The notes: generated by a model from the letters alone, not told the origin. 37,277 bases of DNA from JACQZO01 sp964512325 (GCA_964512325.1 CAZEGN010000012.1:1-37277), one strand, 5' to 3'. Counted from the first letter of the stretch, positions 1 to 9,172 are shown. Translations and numbers: made by a program.

Positions 1-87
1 CTGGTGGCAACGCCTTTTGGATATGATGATAAACTAGAGATTGTTAGCGCTTTTCTACCTTTGTTCCAGGGTAGTAATAGCCAATAA
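1..87 (+). other. Possible C-terminal tail of a gene entering from the left edge
   Basis: Frame 1 is open from the window edge to a TAA at 85-87, giving 28 codons beginning LVATPFGYDDKLEIVS. Frames 2 and 3 stop at 35-37 and 22-24. If real, it is a convergent gene whose end overlaps the end of the amidase gene by 44 bases. The stretch is too short to identify and could be chance. Confidence 0.2.
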
Positions 88-2773
88 TATGCTCGGCACT
101 ATAACCACGTTTTGCTGCCTCTTCAGCACCACAGCCAGATAGGCCAACACCATGACCAGCTAACTTACCTTCTGGATTCTGACATAATGGATCTGGCACT
201 GAGACAAGATACGGTGTGTGTGTCCAGCCCCAAACTTCCTCAGCACTACGAGTACGCCCGTCACTCTTATTGAAATATGGTGTCTTTACAACCTCACCAT
301 CATAAGTGACTACGAGACCAGCGGTTTCTTTTACGGCTTGCACAAAGGCTGGTGAACGCTTTTCATAGCCATATCCCAAATACTTCTGCGAAACGTCAGG
401 ATTATCGTCTAAATTATAAGGCAACCCAGGAAACTTTTGATCTTTAGTCAAATAATATAAGCCATATGAACGCGCAATAATCGCCATCAGTTTTTGTTTC
501 TCATAAGGAGATGAATTGGAAACTTCGGCCAGCCCCTTTAAATAATCTTCTAATGGCAAGTCATTGATTGTCACCAATTTGCTGTTAAGCACTCGCCACT
601 CCATAGAGCCACGATACTCATTGTCATTTAGCTTTGGATTCCAAGCTGGAGCATGATTAAAATTCACAAGGGTCACAATGCCATTTTCGTCTACAGGGTC
701 AACACGAACCACCTTGCCCCGTAACATAGTTGTACCAACCTGAATCACAAGGCCACTGGGCTCCGTCGTCACAGTCACACGCTCTCCTTTTATTCCATCA
801 TATTGCTTCACATTATCCACCACTACAGCAAAGTTTTGATTTACCTCAGCCACACTATAAGTTTCTAGCATCGAAAGTTTTACCCGCATACGCCGCATAT
901 CAGAAGTAATCACTTCGTCGAAATCAACCGGATCACCGCCAATACCCTCCATTAAAAAGTGCGACAAGCTATCAGTTGAGCGCAGTAGTTGGGCAGCAAC
1001 TAAATTCTTTTTTAGATTTGCTCCGTTAAGAGATATATCAGCAGTTGGGGAAACCTCAGCCACAATAATTTTCACCTGTGACTTATATATAGACAGATCT
1101 ACAGAACCATCTGGTACTACATAAAAGTCCATCACTATGTTGCTCTTAGCTAACGACTTATCAATGAGCAATTGCGGTAAGAAGGTGGCGATATTATCTG
1201 GCGCTACCATTTCTTCACTCTGTTTTGTTTGCTTGATCAAAGTAACACCAGGTGGCACAAATGTTGGCCTTAGCATGGTATCACTGTTCCAGGTGGTATT
1301 GCCCTGATTTCTAAACTGAATGTTGAGAGTCACCATTCCTCCTGGAGTGGCTGGTACTGACTGTGTCGTTAAAAATGGTGAAGATTTGTAGACTTTTTTT
1401 GTTTCAGGGATAGTACTTACCGGTAAAGGCTTAGAAACAGCAGAGGAAGCACTGTTAACAATTTGGGTGCTGCTAGGAAAAGTAATCTTGGTAGAAGTAG
1501 TGAGAGTGCCAGTACGGAGCTGAGGGAGAAGTGCATATAACGCATCTCCAGGACAATTAGTTGCACGGACATCTTTATGCCCCACCACATTAGGAATCAA
1601 AGAGCCTAAAAAGACACTGCTTCCTTGCAGATCAATATTATATTCTTTTCCTTTAGCCTCTAATAAACTCTGCAAGCTCACCAATGCTGCCTGCGTTGGC
1701 AAGTTTTCGGTAAATGTTCCCAATAAGGCAATACCCAGTGAACCATTATTTTTACAGAGTGAATGCGCACCAATAGCAAGATCACCACCAGCACGGCCTT
1801 CATAAATAGTACCATCAGGATCAATAAGATAATTATATCCAATATCGCCCCAATCTCGAGTAATGGTATGGAAGTAATAAATTGCTCTTACACCAGCTTG
1901 ATAATCTAATGAATCGACCACACCATTTTGATCATAATCTTTAATAGCCATGTCAGTGTGATGCACAACGAGCTTTCTTAGCTTTGGAGTATAGGCAATA
2001 GGCCAAGTATAGGCCTCACCGACCGAGTTCGTTCTGATCACATTGCTTACTTTAAGCTCATCAGGATATTTTGCCTGTAAAACAGAACAATTGGCACCAT
2101 ATTCAGCTTCATCACCTGCCGGTTTGGTAGGTGTGGTTACTTCAGGTTTAGTGGTTGGAACTGGAGGGTTATCATCGGGATCAGTAGCAGGTTTCCCGTT
2201 ACTAGCACGAATCTGAGCACGGGTTGATACCAATCGTAATGACTCATCGGCTCCCCACTGCTTACGCGCAATCACAACCTCATCGGCGCCAGCCTGTGGA
2301 ACTAGATACTTTGTGCTTTCTCCAGGATCGACAAGAGCTAAACGTAAGCCTGAAACCTCTGGTCGACTATCACTTGCAGACAACTCCACTTTTACCTGAA
2401 GAGTAGTTGCCGGTCCAATCATGGCTGGCGAGAATATACCAGTAGCCGCATCTGGGTCTTGGTATAATTCATGCCAATCCCCATCACGTGTTCTTACCAA
2501 TAATCTTGCACTGTCCTTGGCACCACTATTATTCCACACTGCCTGAACCGCAAAAAATGATTGAGTGGAAAGCAGCTCTGAAGTAAAACTAGCGCTATTT
2601 TGACCAGGCGGAATAACTAATACTTGTTGGCCAAAAGGCTGCAATTCTGTTGCTGCAAAAACTGGACGAATTGCCTCACTAGCAGGGCTAGAGAGATCTA
2701 AAATTGGCATTGTAGAAGTCAGAACAACAACTAGAACGAGACTGCGAAGAAAAAACTTAGTGAATTTGCTCAT
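44..2773 (-). CDS. Secreted N-acetylmuramoyl-L-alanine amidase fused to a SpoIID-like domain
   Basis: This 909-aa exported protein joins two peptidoglycan-cutting domains. Residues 1-40 are a signal peptide (hydrophobic 11-24, likely cut near VFA-A). Residues 265-420 are an Amidase_2/PGRP domain with the zinc-ligand pattern VVHHTD (H271), GHKD (H399) and NCPGD (C407); this family cuts the bond between MurNAc and L-Ala. The domain carries an EF-hand-like loop DYDQNGVVDSLD at 279-290. Residues 460-590 look like Ig/NEW3-type beta domains. Residues about 640-905 match SpoIID/LytB, with the conserved LPLEDYLKGLAEV segment (E750 aligns with the catalytic Glu) and HGVGLSGCGA near 874-883. In sporulating Firmicutes, SpoIID cleaves glycan already stripped of peptides by an amidase, so both steps may sit in one chain here. 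Pro/Thr-rich linker at 197-220. Function is inferred from the families. Confidence 0.9.
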   Translation of the reverse strand: MSKFTKFFLRSLVLVVVLTSTMPILDLSSPASEAIRPVFAATELQPFGQQVLVIPPGQNSASFTSELLSTQSFFAVQAVWNNSGAKDSARLLVRTRDGDWHELYQDPDAATGIFSPAMIGPATTLQVKVELSASDSRPEVSGLRLALVDPGESTKYLVPQAGADEVVIARKQWGADESLRLVSTRAQIRASNGKPATDPDDNPPVPTTKPEVTTPTKPAGDEAEYGANCSVLQAKYPDELKVSNVIRTNSVGEAYTWPIAYTPKLRKLVVHHTDMAIKDYDQNGVVDSLDYQAGVRAIYYFHTITRDWGDIGYNYLIDPDGTIYEGRAGGDLAIGAHSLCKNNGSLGIALLGTFTENLPTQAALVSLQSLLEAKGKEYNIDLQGSSVFLGSLIPNVVGHKDVRATNCPGDALYALLPQLRTGTLTTSTKITFPSSTQIVNSASSAVSKPLPVSTIPETKKVYKSSPFLTTQSVPATPGGMVTLNIQFRNQGNTTWNSDTMLRPTFVPPGVTLIKQTKQSEEMVAPDNIATFLPQLLIDKSLAKSNIVMDFYVVPDGSVDLSIYKSQVKIIVAEVSPTADISLNGANLKKNLVAAQLLRSTDSLSHFLMEGIGGDPVDFDEVITSDMRRMRVKLSMLETYSVAEVNQNFAVVVDNVKQYDGIKGERVTVTTEPSGLVIQVGTTMLRGKVVRVDPVDENGIVTLVNFNHAPAWNPKLNDNEYRGSMEWRVLNSKLVTINDLPLEDYLKGLAEVSNSSPYEKQKLMAIIARSYGLYYLTKDQKFPGLPYNLDDNPDVSQKYLGYGYEKRSPAFVQAVKETAGLVVTYDGEVVKTPYFNKSDGRTRSAEEVWGWTHTPYLVSVPDPLCQNPEGKLAGHGVGLSGCGAEEAAKRGYSAEHIIGYYYPGTKVEKR

Positions 2774-2813
2774 TGGGGGGATTATGGGGAAATTTTTAAA
2801 AGAAATTCAAAAC

Positions 2814-2822
2814 AGTATAACA
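2814..2822 (-). promoter_or_regulatory. Extended -10 promoter element for the amidase gene
   Basis: On the minus strand this reads TGtTATACT, an extended -10 hexamer preceded by TG. The ATG at 2773 lies about 40 bases downstream, giving a leader of roughly 30 nt. No convincing -35 box is seen, as is usual for extended -10 promoters. The leader contains a C-run just before ATG and no Shine-Dalgarno sequence. Confidence 0.45.
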
Positions 2823-2837
2823 CAAAATCTACAACTT

Positions 2838-3545
2838 TTATAGGGGCAAAGTCAGCAGTACTTCTACCCCGCCATCCTTCTTGCTAATTATTTTGATACT
2901 TCCTCGATGTAGGCGCATGATTTCCTGGCTAATGGCCAGGCCTAAGCCTGAGCCATTTTTATTAATTCCCCCTTTGCCACGGTAAAAAGGCAAAAAAATC
3001 TTGCTCAAATCCTGGCTATCTATTCCTCCACCATGATCTCGCACGGAAATAATACATTTCTTTTCATTGTTCACTTGAGCTTTAATTGCTACTCTTTGTT
3101 CTGGCCTGGTTGCTTCTCTGCCATATTTAATGGCATTTTCAAGAATATTTCGTAATACAATAACCACTTTTTCTTTATCTATCGCCAATTCCAGTGTTGC
3201 AGGCAAGCGCAATATGAAAGTCACCTTGGGAAAAGCCGCACGATACTCCTCCACTAAGTTTAGGAGCAATAAGCTTATATCGACCCTTTCCTTCTTTATC
3301 AATTGATCTACATGCTCTGCTTTCTCATAAATAAGCACACTGTCTAAGAGTCGGCTGAGTCTTTTAGTGTTGAAATAAATCGCATGCACTTGCTTAACCA
3401 TCAAATCCGCTTTTGCATCTTGTGATGATGCCAATCTGCCTTTGAGCATTTCAGTATGAGCCTGCAATAACAGCAGTACATTCTGCATCGCATGCGCAGC
3501 TTTTGTAACTTTTCCTAAGCTAATCGCTTCTTTCTCTTCTGACAT
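2838..3545 (-). CDS. Orphan cytoplasmic sensor histidine kinase
   Basis: This 235-aa protein has only the kinase core of a two-component sensor. An N-terminal dimerisation helix contains the probable phospho-accepting H18 in AAHAMQNVLLLLQ. A HATPase_c domain follows, with N-box NILENAIKYG (N137), G1 box DHGGGID (170-176), an F-box-like FLPFYRG and G2 box GSGLGL (198-203). No transmembrane segment, PAS or other sensor domain precedes the H-box, and no response regulator lies nearby. It may sense through a partner protein. It sits between ssb and the amidase gene on the same strand, with gaps of 62 and 64 bases that each hold promoter-like sequence, so it may be transcribed separately. Kinase identity is firm; its signal and target are unknown. 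Confidence 0.85.
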   Translation of the reverse strand: MSEEKEAISLGKVTKAAHAMQNVLLLLQAHTEMLKGRLASSQDAKADLMVKQVHAIYFNTKRLSRLLDSVLIYEKAEHVDQLIKKERVDISLLLLNLVEEYRAAFPKVTFILRLPATLELAIDKEKVVIVLRNILENAIKYGREATRPEQRVAIKAQVNNEKKCIISVRDHGGGIDSQDLSKIFLPFYRGKGGINKNGSGLGLAISQEIMRLHRGSIKIISKKDGGVEVLLTLPL

Positions 3546-3607
3546 AAATCAATTTGCAAATTAAGTATAATATAGAAGTTTGTTCTGACTAAATTATTGC
3601 TCAATCC

Positions 3608-4000
3608 TTAAAAAGGATTGCCCGAGTCAGGCTGTTGCTCAGGTAGATTATTCAGCTCAGGGGAATCGCCTTTTTTCCAAGTGATAATATTAAGTTCATC
3701 AGCGACAATCTCAGTGATATACTTTTTCGAACCACCTTTATCATCATAGGTTCTGTTTACAATCTTACCCTCAATATATACTGCTGATCCTTTAGCTAAA
3801 TACTTCTTTGCCACTTCGGCACGCTTTCCCCAAACAATAATACGGTGAAAGTCAGTCACCTTTTTACGCTCACCATTGTGCTCATAGTCACGGTGTGTTG
3901 CTAAAGGGAAAGCAACCATTATCCCACCTTTATCCAAAGCTGTATCACTCGGATCAGCGGCTAGGTTACCCATCAAGAATGCTCGATTGAGACTGCGCAT
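3608..4000 (-). CDS. ssb: Single-stranded DNA-binding protein
   Basis: This 130-aa protein has the SSB OB-fold from the start: MRSLNRAFLMGNLAADP, then FHRIIVWGKRAEVAKKYLAKGSAVYIEGKI, the typical core that coats single-stranded DNA in replication and repair. A short polar tail (residues about 108-130) ends in SGNPF. SSB tails usually end in an acidic run plus Pro-Phe (DDIPF type) that recruits partner proteins; here the last Pro-Phe is kept but the acidic run next to it is nearly absent. It is divergent from secDF across a 193-base spacer. Identity is confident. Confidence 0.95.
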   Translation of the reverse strand: MRSLNRAFLMGNLAADPSDTALDKGGIMVAFPLATHRDYEHNGERKKVTDFHRIIVWGKRAEVAKKYLAKGSAVYIEGKIVNRTYDDKGGSKKYITEIVADELNIITWKKGDSPELNNLPEQQPDSGNPF

Positions 4001-4155
4001 AAAAATTGATTAAGTGCTGTCACCTTAGCAACAAAAAAATGAAAACTTTCTGTTCGCTTTAAGTTAGCAATTAAAAGACAATAAAAGTTTTTGATCTGAA
4101 GTGGCAGTTACTCGCTTACTAATTCAGTTTAAGGATAGATTCTCAGAAAAGTCTG

Positions 4156-4188
4156 TGTTATATTCGCCGCGGCTTTATTTACTATAAT
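4156..4188 (+). promoter_or_regulatory. Promoter elements upstream of secDF-recJ
   Basis: Two -10-like elements precede the secDF ATG at 4194: an extended -10 TGtTATATT at 4156-4164 and a perfect TATAAT at 4183-4188. The first would give a leader of about 20 nt. The second would start transcription at or just inside the ATG, i.e. leaderless. The sequence cannot tell which is used. No Shine-Dalgarno sequence is present. Confidence 0.45.
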
Positions 4189-4193
4189 CATTT

Positions 4194-7100
4194 ATGTTTA
4201 AGCGTCTTTGGGTACGTAATACGATCATCATCGTTCTTGCCCTGTTCCTAGGTTTTCTAGATTTACCAACCTCTTATCGTAAAAATGTCGTCGGTGATTC
4301 AACCACTGGATTTGCTGGCTGGGTAAACAATGTCACATTTCATCTAGGTTTAGACTTACAGGGTGGTACTGAATTACGCTATCGTGTAGACACTAGTAAT
4401 ATTCCGGAACTCGATCGCAGCTCGGTTGTGAATGGCATCACAGGAATTATTGAGCGCCGTATTAATGCTCTAGGCATTTCTGAATCAGTTGTACAGAGCT
4501 CTCAGCTAGGTAATGAATATTACATTATTGTGGAGTTGCCCGGGGTGAGTGACATTGATGAAGCTATTCGCCGTGTTGGCAAAACAGTACAACTTGATTT
4601 CCGTGAACAACGTGCTGAATGGACTGATGTGGAGAAAGCTAACAACGCTAGATTCAATATCGAACAACAAACCAAAGCCAAGAATATTTTAGCGGCAGCG
4701 CAAGCACCAAATGCCGATTTTGCGAAGTTGGTAAAGCAAAATTCAGATGGTATTAATATTGCAAAAGATGGAGTGATTGACTTTCAAAGTGAAGAAGAAG
4801 TAGATCCTGCTGTTTGGGCTCAAATCAGCATACTTGAGCCAGGACGTATTGCATCGGTAGAAACAGACTATGGCATTTTTATTGAGAAATTACTGGAAAC
4901 AAAAAAAGAGCCTAAGGAGCAGTCAACAGATGGCAGTGTAACCGCTAACCATATTTTGGTTTCATACAAGGGTGCTACTGGTGCAGCAAGTACAGTCACA
5001 AGAACAAAAGAAGAGGCTAAAACCAGAGCCGAAGAAGTCAAAGGACAGACAAATAAGGACAACTTTGAAGCAAAAGCAAAAGAGTTCTCAGATGACGCTA
5101 GCAATAAGGACAAGGGCGGCAGCTTGGGCACATTTGGTAAAGGCAGAATGGTAGCCCCCTTTGAAAATGCAGCTTTTGGTGCAGCAAAAGGAAGCATTGT
5201 TGGTCCAGTGGAAACTGATTTTGGTTATCACATTATTTATGTAACTGATAAAGTTGAGCCGTCAGTGAAAACTGAGGATGTCCTAAAAATTAAGCGACAA
5301 GAGATCTTTATAAAGAAAACTCCTTCTAAGCCGCTCAATGGCTGGGCATCTACCGGTCTTACTGGACAACAGTTCTCACATGCTAATGCAGAAGTAGATC
5401 CTAGTGGTAGAGGCTATGCAGTTGCTTTGCAATTTAATGATGAGGGTGCAAAGTTATTTGGTGAAATCACTAAGCGCAATATTGGCAAACCGGTAGCTAT
5501 TTTCTTAGATGAAAAGCTCATCTCTCAACCAACAGTAAACACTGAAATCACCACTGGTCAGGCTGTGATTCAAGGCAGCTTCTCTGCTGGCCAGGCCACA
5601 ACTCTGGCAACAGAGCTTAATACCGGCGCATTGCCAGCACCAATTATTTTGATTGGTCAGAACAATGTGGGCGCCACTTTAGGTCAAGATGCTTTACAAA
5701 AGGCCATGCAGGGTGGACTTGTAGGCTTTTTGATACTCGCATTATTCATGATTGTTTATTATCGCCTACCAGGTCTTGTAGCAGTAATTGCGTTGGGATT
5801 GTATGGCGTTATCTCTGCTGCAATTTTCCAACTTTGGCCAATCACCTTAAGTCTTGCCGGTGTTGCAGGTTTCATTCTTTCAATTGGTATGGCCGTAGAT
5901 GCGAATGTTTTGATTTTCTCCCGCCTTAAAGAAGAATTAGATAGCGGAAAAACACTTGAAGCAGCACTCGCAGCAGGATTTGCTCGTGCTTGGTCATCAA
6001 TTCGAGACTCTAATCTTTCTAGTCTTATCACCTGTTTAATTTTGATTTTCTTTGGCACCACCATTATTAAGGGTTTCGCCTTCACACTAGCGATAGGTGT
6101 GTTAGTAAGTATGTTTAGTGCTATTACCATTACTCGCAGCTTCTTAGAAATTGCTATGCGCTGGTTTAAAAAGCCAGCCTTGTGGAAATGTGGTTTTGGT
6201 GAAGAAAAGACGAATATTCAATTTATTAAGCGTAGTAATTGGTTCTTTAGTTTCTCCATTCTTTTAACACTTATCACCCTCATTTCTCTCTTCACCAAGG
6301 GACTTAATCAAGGAATTGATTTAACTGGTGGTAGCTTAATGGAAGTAAACTTCAAACAGCCTATTACCACTGAGCAAATCCGTTCAGCGTTAGAATCTAC
6401 TCATGAAGCAAGCCCTGGTGTAACCAGCTTAGTACCAGTAGCTTACGCTCAAGAAAAAGCAGCGAGCGCAACCGAGACTCCAACACCAACTGTCGACATG
6501 CCACTACAAGAGGCTGAAACTAACCCAGACCTTTCTGACAGCCGTATTCAGCCAATAGACAATAATGGGTTTGTGATCAGAATGAAGCATATTGACAATG
6601 ATACCAAGCAAGAGATTCTCGATGCATTTAAGGAGCTAAACGGCGGTGAAGAAGTAACAGTATCTCGTTTTGAAACAATTGGTCCTACTATTGGGCACAC
6701 TTTGCGTGAAAATGCTTACAAATCACTGGGGTTGGCAATTGTTTTCATGATCCTGTTTATTGCGTATGCGTTTAGAAAGGTACCTAAGACTCTCAATGCT
6801 TGGCGCTTCGGAATTATCGCTGTCATTACTTTGCTTCACGACGTGCTTTCAATTGTAGGCTTATTCTCTGTACTCGGCCTGGAAGTCGACACCTTGTTTA
6901 TTACAGCATTGCTCACGGTTATGGGCTTTTCTATTCATGATACAATCGTAGTATTTGATCGTATTCGTGAAAATGTAGCACGTTCAAGTGGCAAAGAACC
7001 AATAGAAGAGATTGTAAACAACAGCTTAAACCAAACCTATATTCGCTCTATCAACACCTCAATTACTACCTTAATCACGCTAGGAGCACTTTACATTTTT

Positions 7101-7247
7101 GCAGCTGAAAGCATCAAGCACTTCGTTCTTGCTTTACTATTTGGTATTGCTATTGGAACCTATTCTTCTGTGGCACTCGCCTCTCCATTGCTCGTTTTCT
7201 GGTATAAAGCGGCTAATTCAAATACTTCTGTAAAGCAAAAACGTTAA
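4194..7247 (+). CDS. secDF: SecD-SecF fusion with inserted parvulin (PpiC-type) domain
   Basis: This 1017-aa inner-membrane protein powers late steps of Sec export. It is SecD fused to SecF. SecD: TM near 9-24, LGLDLQGGTELRY (51-63), P1 domain, TM bundle 505-655 with the key Asp in GMAVDANVLIFSR (D569). SecF: TM near 682-700, QGIDLTGGSLMEV, TM bundle 840-1005 with MGFSIHDTIVVFDRIRE (D916). The oddity is an insertion of over 200 residues in the first SecD periplasmic region. Residues about 248-352 read as a complete parvulin prolyl isomerase (ANHILVSY at its start, GGSLGTFGKGRMVAPFE at 308-324, GPVETDFGYHIIYV at its end), and about 165-235 look like a second, degraded parvulin copy. The SecF periplasmic domain also has a Pro/Thr/Glu-rich insert near 745-785. 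recJ follows after 3 bases. Confidence 0.95.
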   Translation: MFKRLWVRNTIIIVLALFLGFLDLPTSYRKNVVGDSTTGFAGWVNNVTFHLGLDLQGGTELRYRVDTSNIPELDRSSVVNGITGIIERRINALGISESVVQSSQLGNEYYIIVELPGVSDIDEAIRRVGKTVQLDFREQRAEWTDVEKANNARFNIEQQTKAKNILAAAQAPNADFAKLVKQNSDGINIAKDGVIDFQSEEEVDPAVWAQISILEPGRIASVETDYGIFIEKLLETKKEPKEQSTDGSVTANHILVSYKGATGAASTVTRTKEEAKTRAEEVKGQTNKDNFEAKAKEFSDDASNKDKGGSLGTFGKGRMVAPFENAAFGAAKGSIVGPVETDFGYHIIYVTDKVEPSVKTEDVLKIKRQEIFIKKTPSKPLNGWASTGLTGQQFSHANAEVDPSGRGYAVALQFNDEGAKLFGEITKRNIGKPVAIFLDEKLISQPTVNTEITTGQAVIQGSFSAGQATTLATELNTGALPAPIILIGQNNVGATLGQDALQKAMQGGLVGFLILALFMIVYYRLPGLVAVIALGLYGVISAAIFQLWPITLSLAGVAGFILSIGMAVDANVLIFSRLKEELDSGKTLEAALAAGFARAWSSIRDSNLSSLITCLILIFFGTTIIKGFAFTLAIGVLVSMFSAITITRSFLEIAMRWFKKPALWKCGFGEEKTNIQFIKRSNWFFSFSILLTLITLISLFTKGLNQGIDLTGGSLMEVNFKQPITTEQIRSALESTHEASPGVTSLVPVAYAQEKAASATETPTPTVDMPLQEAETNPDLSDSRIQPIDNNGFVIRMKHIDNDTKQEILDAFKELNGGEEVTVSRFETIGPTIGHTLRENAYKSLGLAIVFMILFIAYAFRKVPKTLNAWRFGIIAVITLLHDVLSIVGLFSVLGLEVDTLFITALLTVMGFSIHDTIVVFDRIRENVARSSGKEPIEEIVNNSLNQTYIRSINTSITTLITLGALYIFAAESIKHFVLALLFGIAIGTYSSVALASPLLVFWYKAANSNTSVKQKR

Positions 7248-7250
7248 TCT

Positions 7251-8918
7251 GTGAATCAAAATTCCTTATCTCATTTTCAGATTTGGGAAATAAAAAAAAG
7301 ACGTCAGCCAGATGAGAATCTTACTGACGTCTTACAGGCAAGCAAGAACATTACTGATCCAGGTTTTTTTTCACTCAGCTACGAGCAAGGAATTTACGAT
7401 CCATTTCTTTTTCAAAATATGGAAAAAGCGGTGGGTCGTATTCAGTTAGCAATTGAACGTAAGGAAAATATACTCATTGCAGGAGATTATGACCTAGATG
7501 GGATTTCTGGAACTGCACTGCTGTTAGATTTTTTTCGCTATATTCGCTACCCCGTAAGCTTTAAACTCCCCCACCGCGTTCATGATGGCTATGGGCTAAA
7601 CTCCAAAACAATAATAGAGGCTCATAAGGCTAAAATAAAAGTAATCATTACCGTCGATAATGGTATCAGTTGCTATCAAGAAATTGCCTTAGCACAGTCA
7701 CTGGGAATTGATGTCATCATTACAGACCATCATACCATTCCAGAAAAAGTTCCAGCGGCATACGCAATTTTGCATCCTAAAATCAGCGATGAAACCTATC
7801 CTGACAAAGAGCTTACTGGTAGTGGGGTCGCTTATAAATTCGTAACAGGTCTCGCCAGAAAAATACTGCCGCAAATAGAGGCTGAAAGTTTTTGTAAATG
7901 GTCATTGGATCTTGCTACTCTAGGCACGATAGCTGATATGGGACCATTATTAGGTGAAAACCGAAACATTGTGCACTTTGGACTACAAGTATTAGCTAAA
8001 CAAAAAAGACCTGGTTTAAAAAAGCTACTCGAGATCGCAGGACATAAAGATGGCATTTTCAATGCTGATATAGTGGGCTTTAAACTTGGCCCACGACTGA
8101 ATGCTGCTGGACGAATGGAGAGTGCTGATCTCAGTGTGCATTTGCTACTAAGTTCCAGTGAGAGTGAAGCAGAGGCATTGGCACTACATATCGAGCGTTT
8201 AAACGCTGATAGAAAGACGCAGGCAGAAAAAAGCTTCCTGATGGCCGAGTCAAGTATCACAGACACCAATAAAAGCATTTTAATTGCTCAAAGTGATCAG
8301 TTTCATCCGGGAGTGATTGGTTTAGCTGCTAGCAAACTAGTTGAGAAGTACCAACGTCCCGTGCTGATTTTAGAATTGCGGGAAGAGGTGGCAATAGGCT
8401 CAATGCGCAGTATTCCAGGAATTGACCTTATGTCAGTTCTTAATCAACTCAAACCAATGTTTATCAAGTACGGAGGGCATGCTCAGGCTGCTGGCTTCGC
8501 AGTCAATAAAAACGACATTCCGGTTTTTATTGACGCCCTAGAAAATCTATTTAATGAGTTTTTACCACTACCACCACCGACTCTTAGTTTAGACACTGAG
8601 CTCTACGCCACAGATATTACATTAGAGACTTGCAACAAAATTGATATTTTCGAGCCCTTCGGTATAGCTAATAACAAGCCTTTGTTTTTTATGGGTGATA
8701 TTGTCATGCAACAATTGCTTCCTTTAGGCAGCTCTGGTCAACACTGGAAGCTAACCCTAGAAGACACGAGAACAAGTCGCATCTTTCAAGCTGTAACCTT
8801 TAACAGGCCAAAAGAAAAGTTCAATCAACGCATGAATCTGGCAGTAAGGTTGGGTGTAAATGTATGGAATAATCAAAAAACCCCACAAGTTATTATTGAA
8901 GACTGCCAGGAAGAATAA
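7251..8918 (+). CDS. recJ: Single-stranded-DNA-specific 5'-3' exonuclease RecJ
   Basis: This 555-aa DHH-family exonuclease degrades single-stranded DNA from the 5' end in recombination and mismatch or base-excision repair. Metal-binding motifs are intact: GDYDLDG (78-84), TVDNG (D136), DHH (159-161) and the DHHA1 motif GGHAQAAGF (408-416). Residues about 460-550 form the C-terminal OB-like DNA-binding domain (FEPFGIANNKPLF). Length fits the RecJ core. The start is GTG at 7251, only 3 bases after the secDF stop, so the two are probably co-transcribed and coupled. The gene ends before an AT-rich spacer and a bidirectional terminator. Confidence 0.95.
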   Translation: MNQNSLSHFQIWEIKKRRQPDENLTDVLQASKNITDPGFFSLSYEQGIYDPFLFQNMEKAVGRIQLAIERKENILIAGDYDLDGISGTALLLDFFRYIRYPVSFKLPHRVHDGYGLNSKTIIEAHKAKIKVIITVDNGISCYQEIALAQSLGIDVIITDHHTIPEKVPAAYAILHPKISDETYPDKELTGSGVAYKFVTGLARKILPQIEAESFCKWSLDLATLGTIADMGPLLGENRNIVHFGLQVLAKQKRPGLKKLLEIAGHKDGIFNADIVGFKLGPRLNAAGRMESADLSVHLLLSSSESEAEALALHIERLNADRKTQAEKSFLMAESSITDTNKSILIAQSDQFHPGVIGLAASKLVEKYQRPVLILELREEVAIGSMRSIPGIDLMSVLNQLKPMFIKYGGHAQAAGFAVNKNDIPVFIDALENLFNEFLPLPPPTLSLDTELYATDITLETCNKIDIFEPFGIANNKPLFFMGDIVMQQLLPLGSSGQHWKLTLEDTRTSRIFQAVTFNRPKEKFNQRMNLAVRLGVNVWNNQKTPQVIIEDCQEE

Positions 8919-9112
8919 TTAAAAATTCAAGATTCAAAATTAAAAATGCAAAGGCCGCCCAGAGAAGATTGAGAGAGACTGGAGAGGAGGAGAAGAGAGG
9001 GATAGCTCAAGGGGACAGGTCATCGGAAGTTGGGAATAAGGTAATGCGAATGAAAAAAAGATCGGCGGTGAGCAACCACACCATCGGTTTAGCGATGAAT
9101 CTTTTCTCATTA
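8919..9112 (+). other. Non-coding spacer after recJ: AT-rich repeat then purine-rich tract
   Basis: No convincing gene. It begins with near-repeated A/T-rich words (attcaa, gattcaaaatt, aaaaatgcaaa) to about 8951, followed by a strikingly purine-rich stretch (about 8960-9010, almost all A and G on the plus strand) and a mixed segment up to the terminator. Its composition differs from the flanking genes. A 66-codon open frame here has no family features and runs through the terminator hairpin. Confidence 0.4.
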
Positions 9113-9153
9113 AAAAAAGCGCCCCTACATTTTGGTGTAAGCGGCGCTTTTTT
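9113..9153. terminator. Bidirectional intrinsic terminator between recJ and the SLH gene
   Basis: A perfect inverted repeat: AAAAAAGCGCC (9113-9123) pairs with GGCGCTTTTTT (9143-9153), with an inner TACA/TGTA stem (9126-9129 with 9136-9139). The A-run on one side and T-run on the other make it work for both convergent transcripts, recJ (plus) and the 723-aa SLH gene (minus, stop at 9173-9175). Confidence 0.85.
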
Positions 9154-9172
9154 AAAACTGGTACGCTAATTT

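Noticed and set aside
8969..9169. 66-codon open frame after recJ
   Set aside because: No domain, odd composition, and it runs through the bidirectional terminator.
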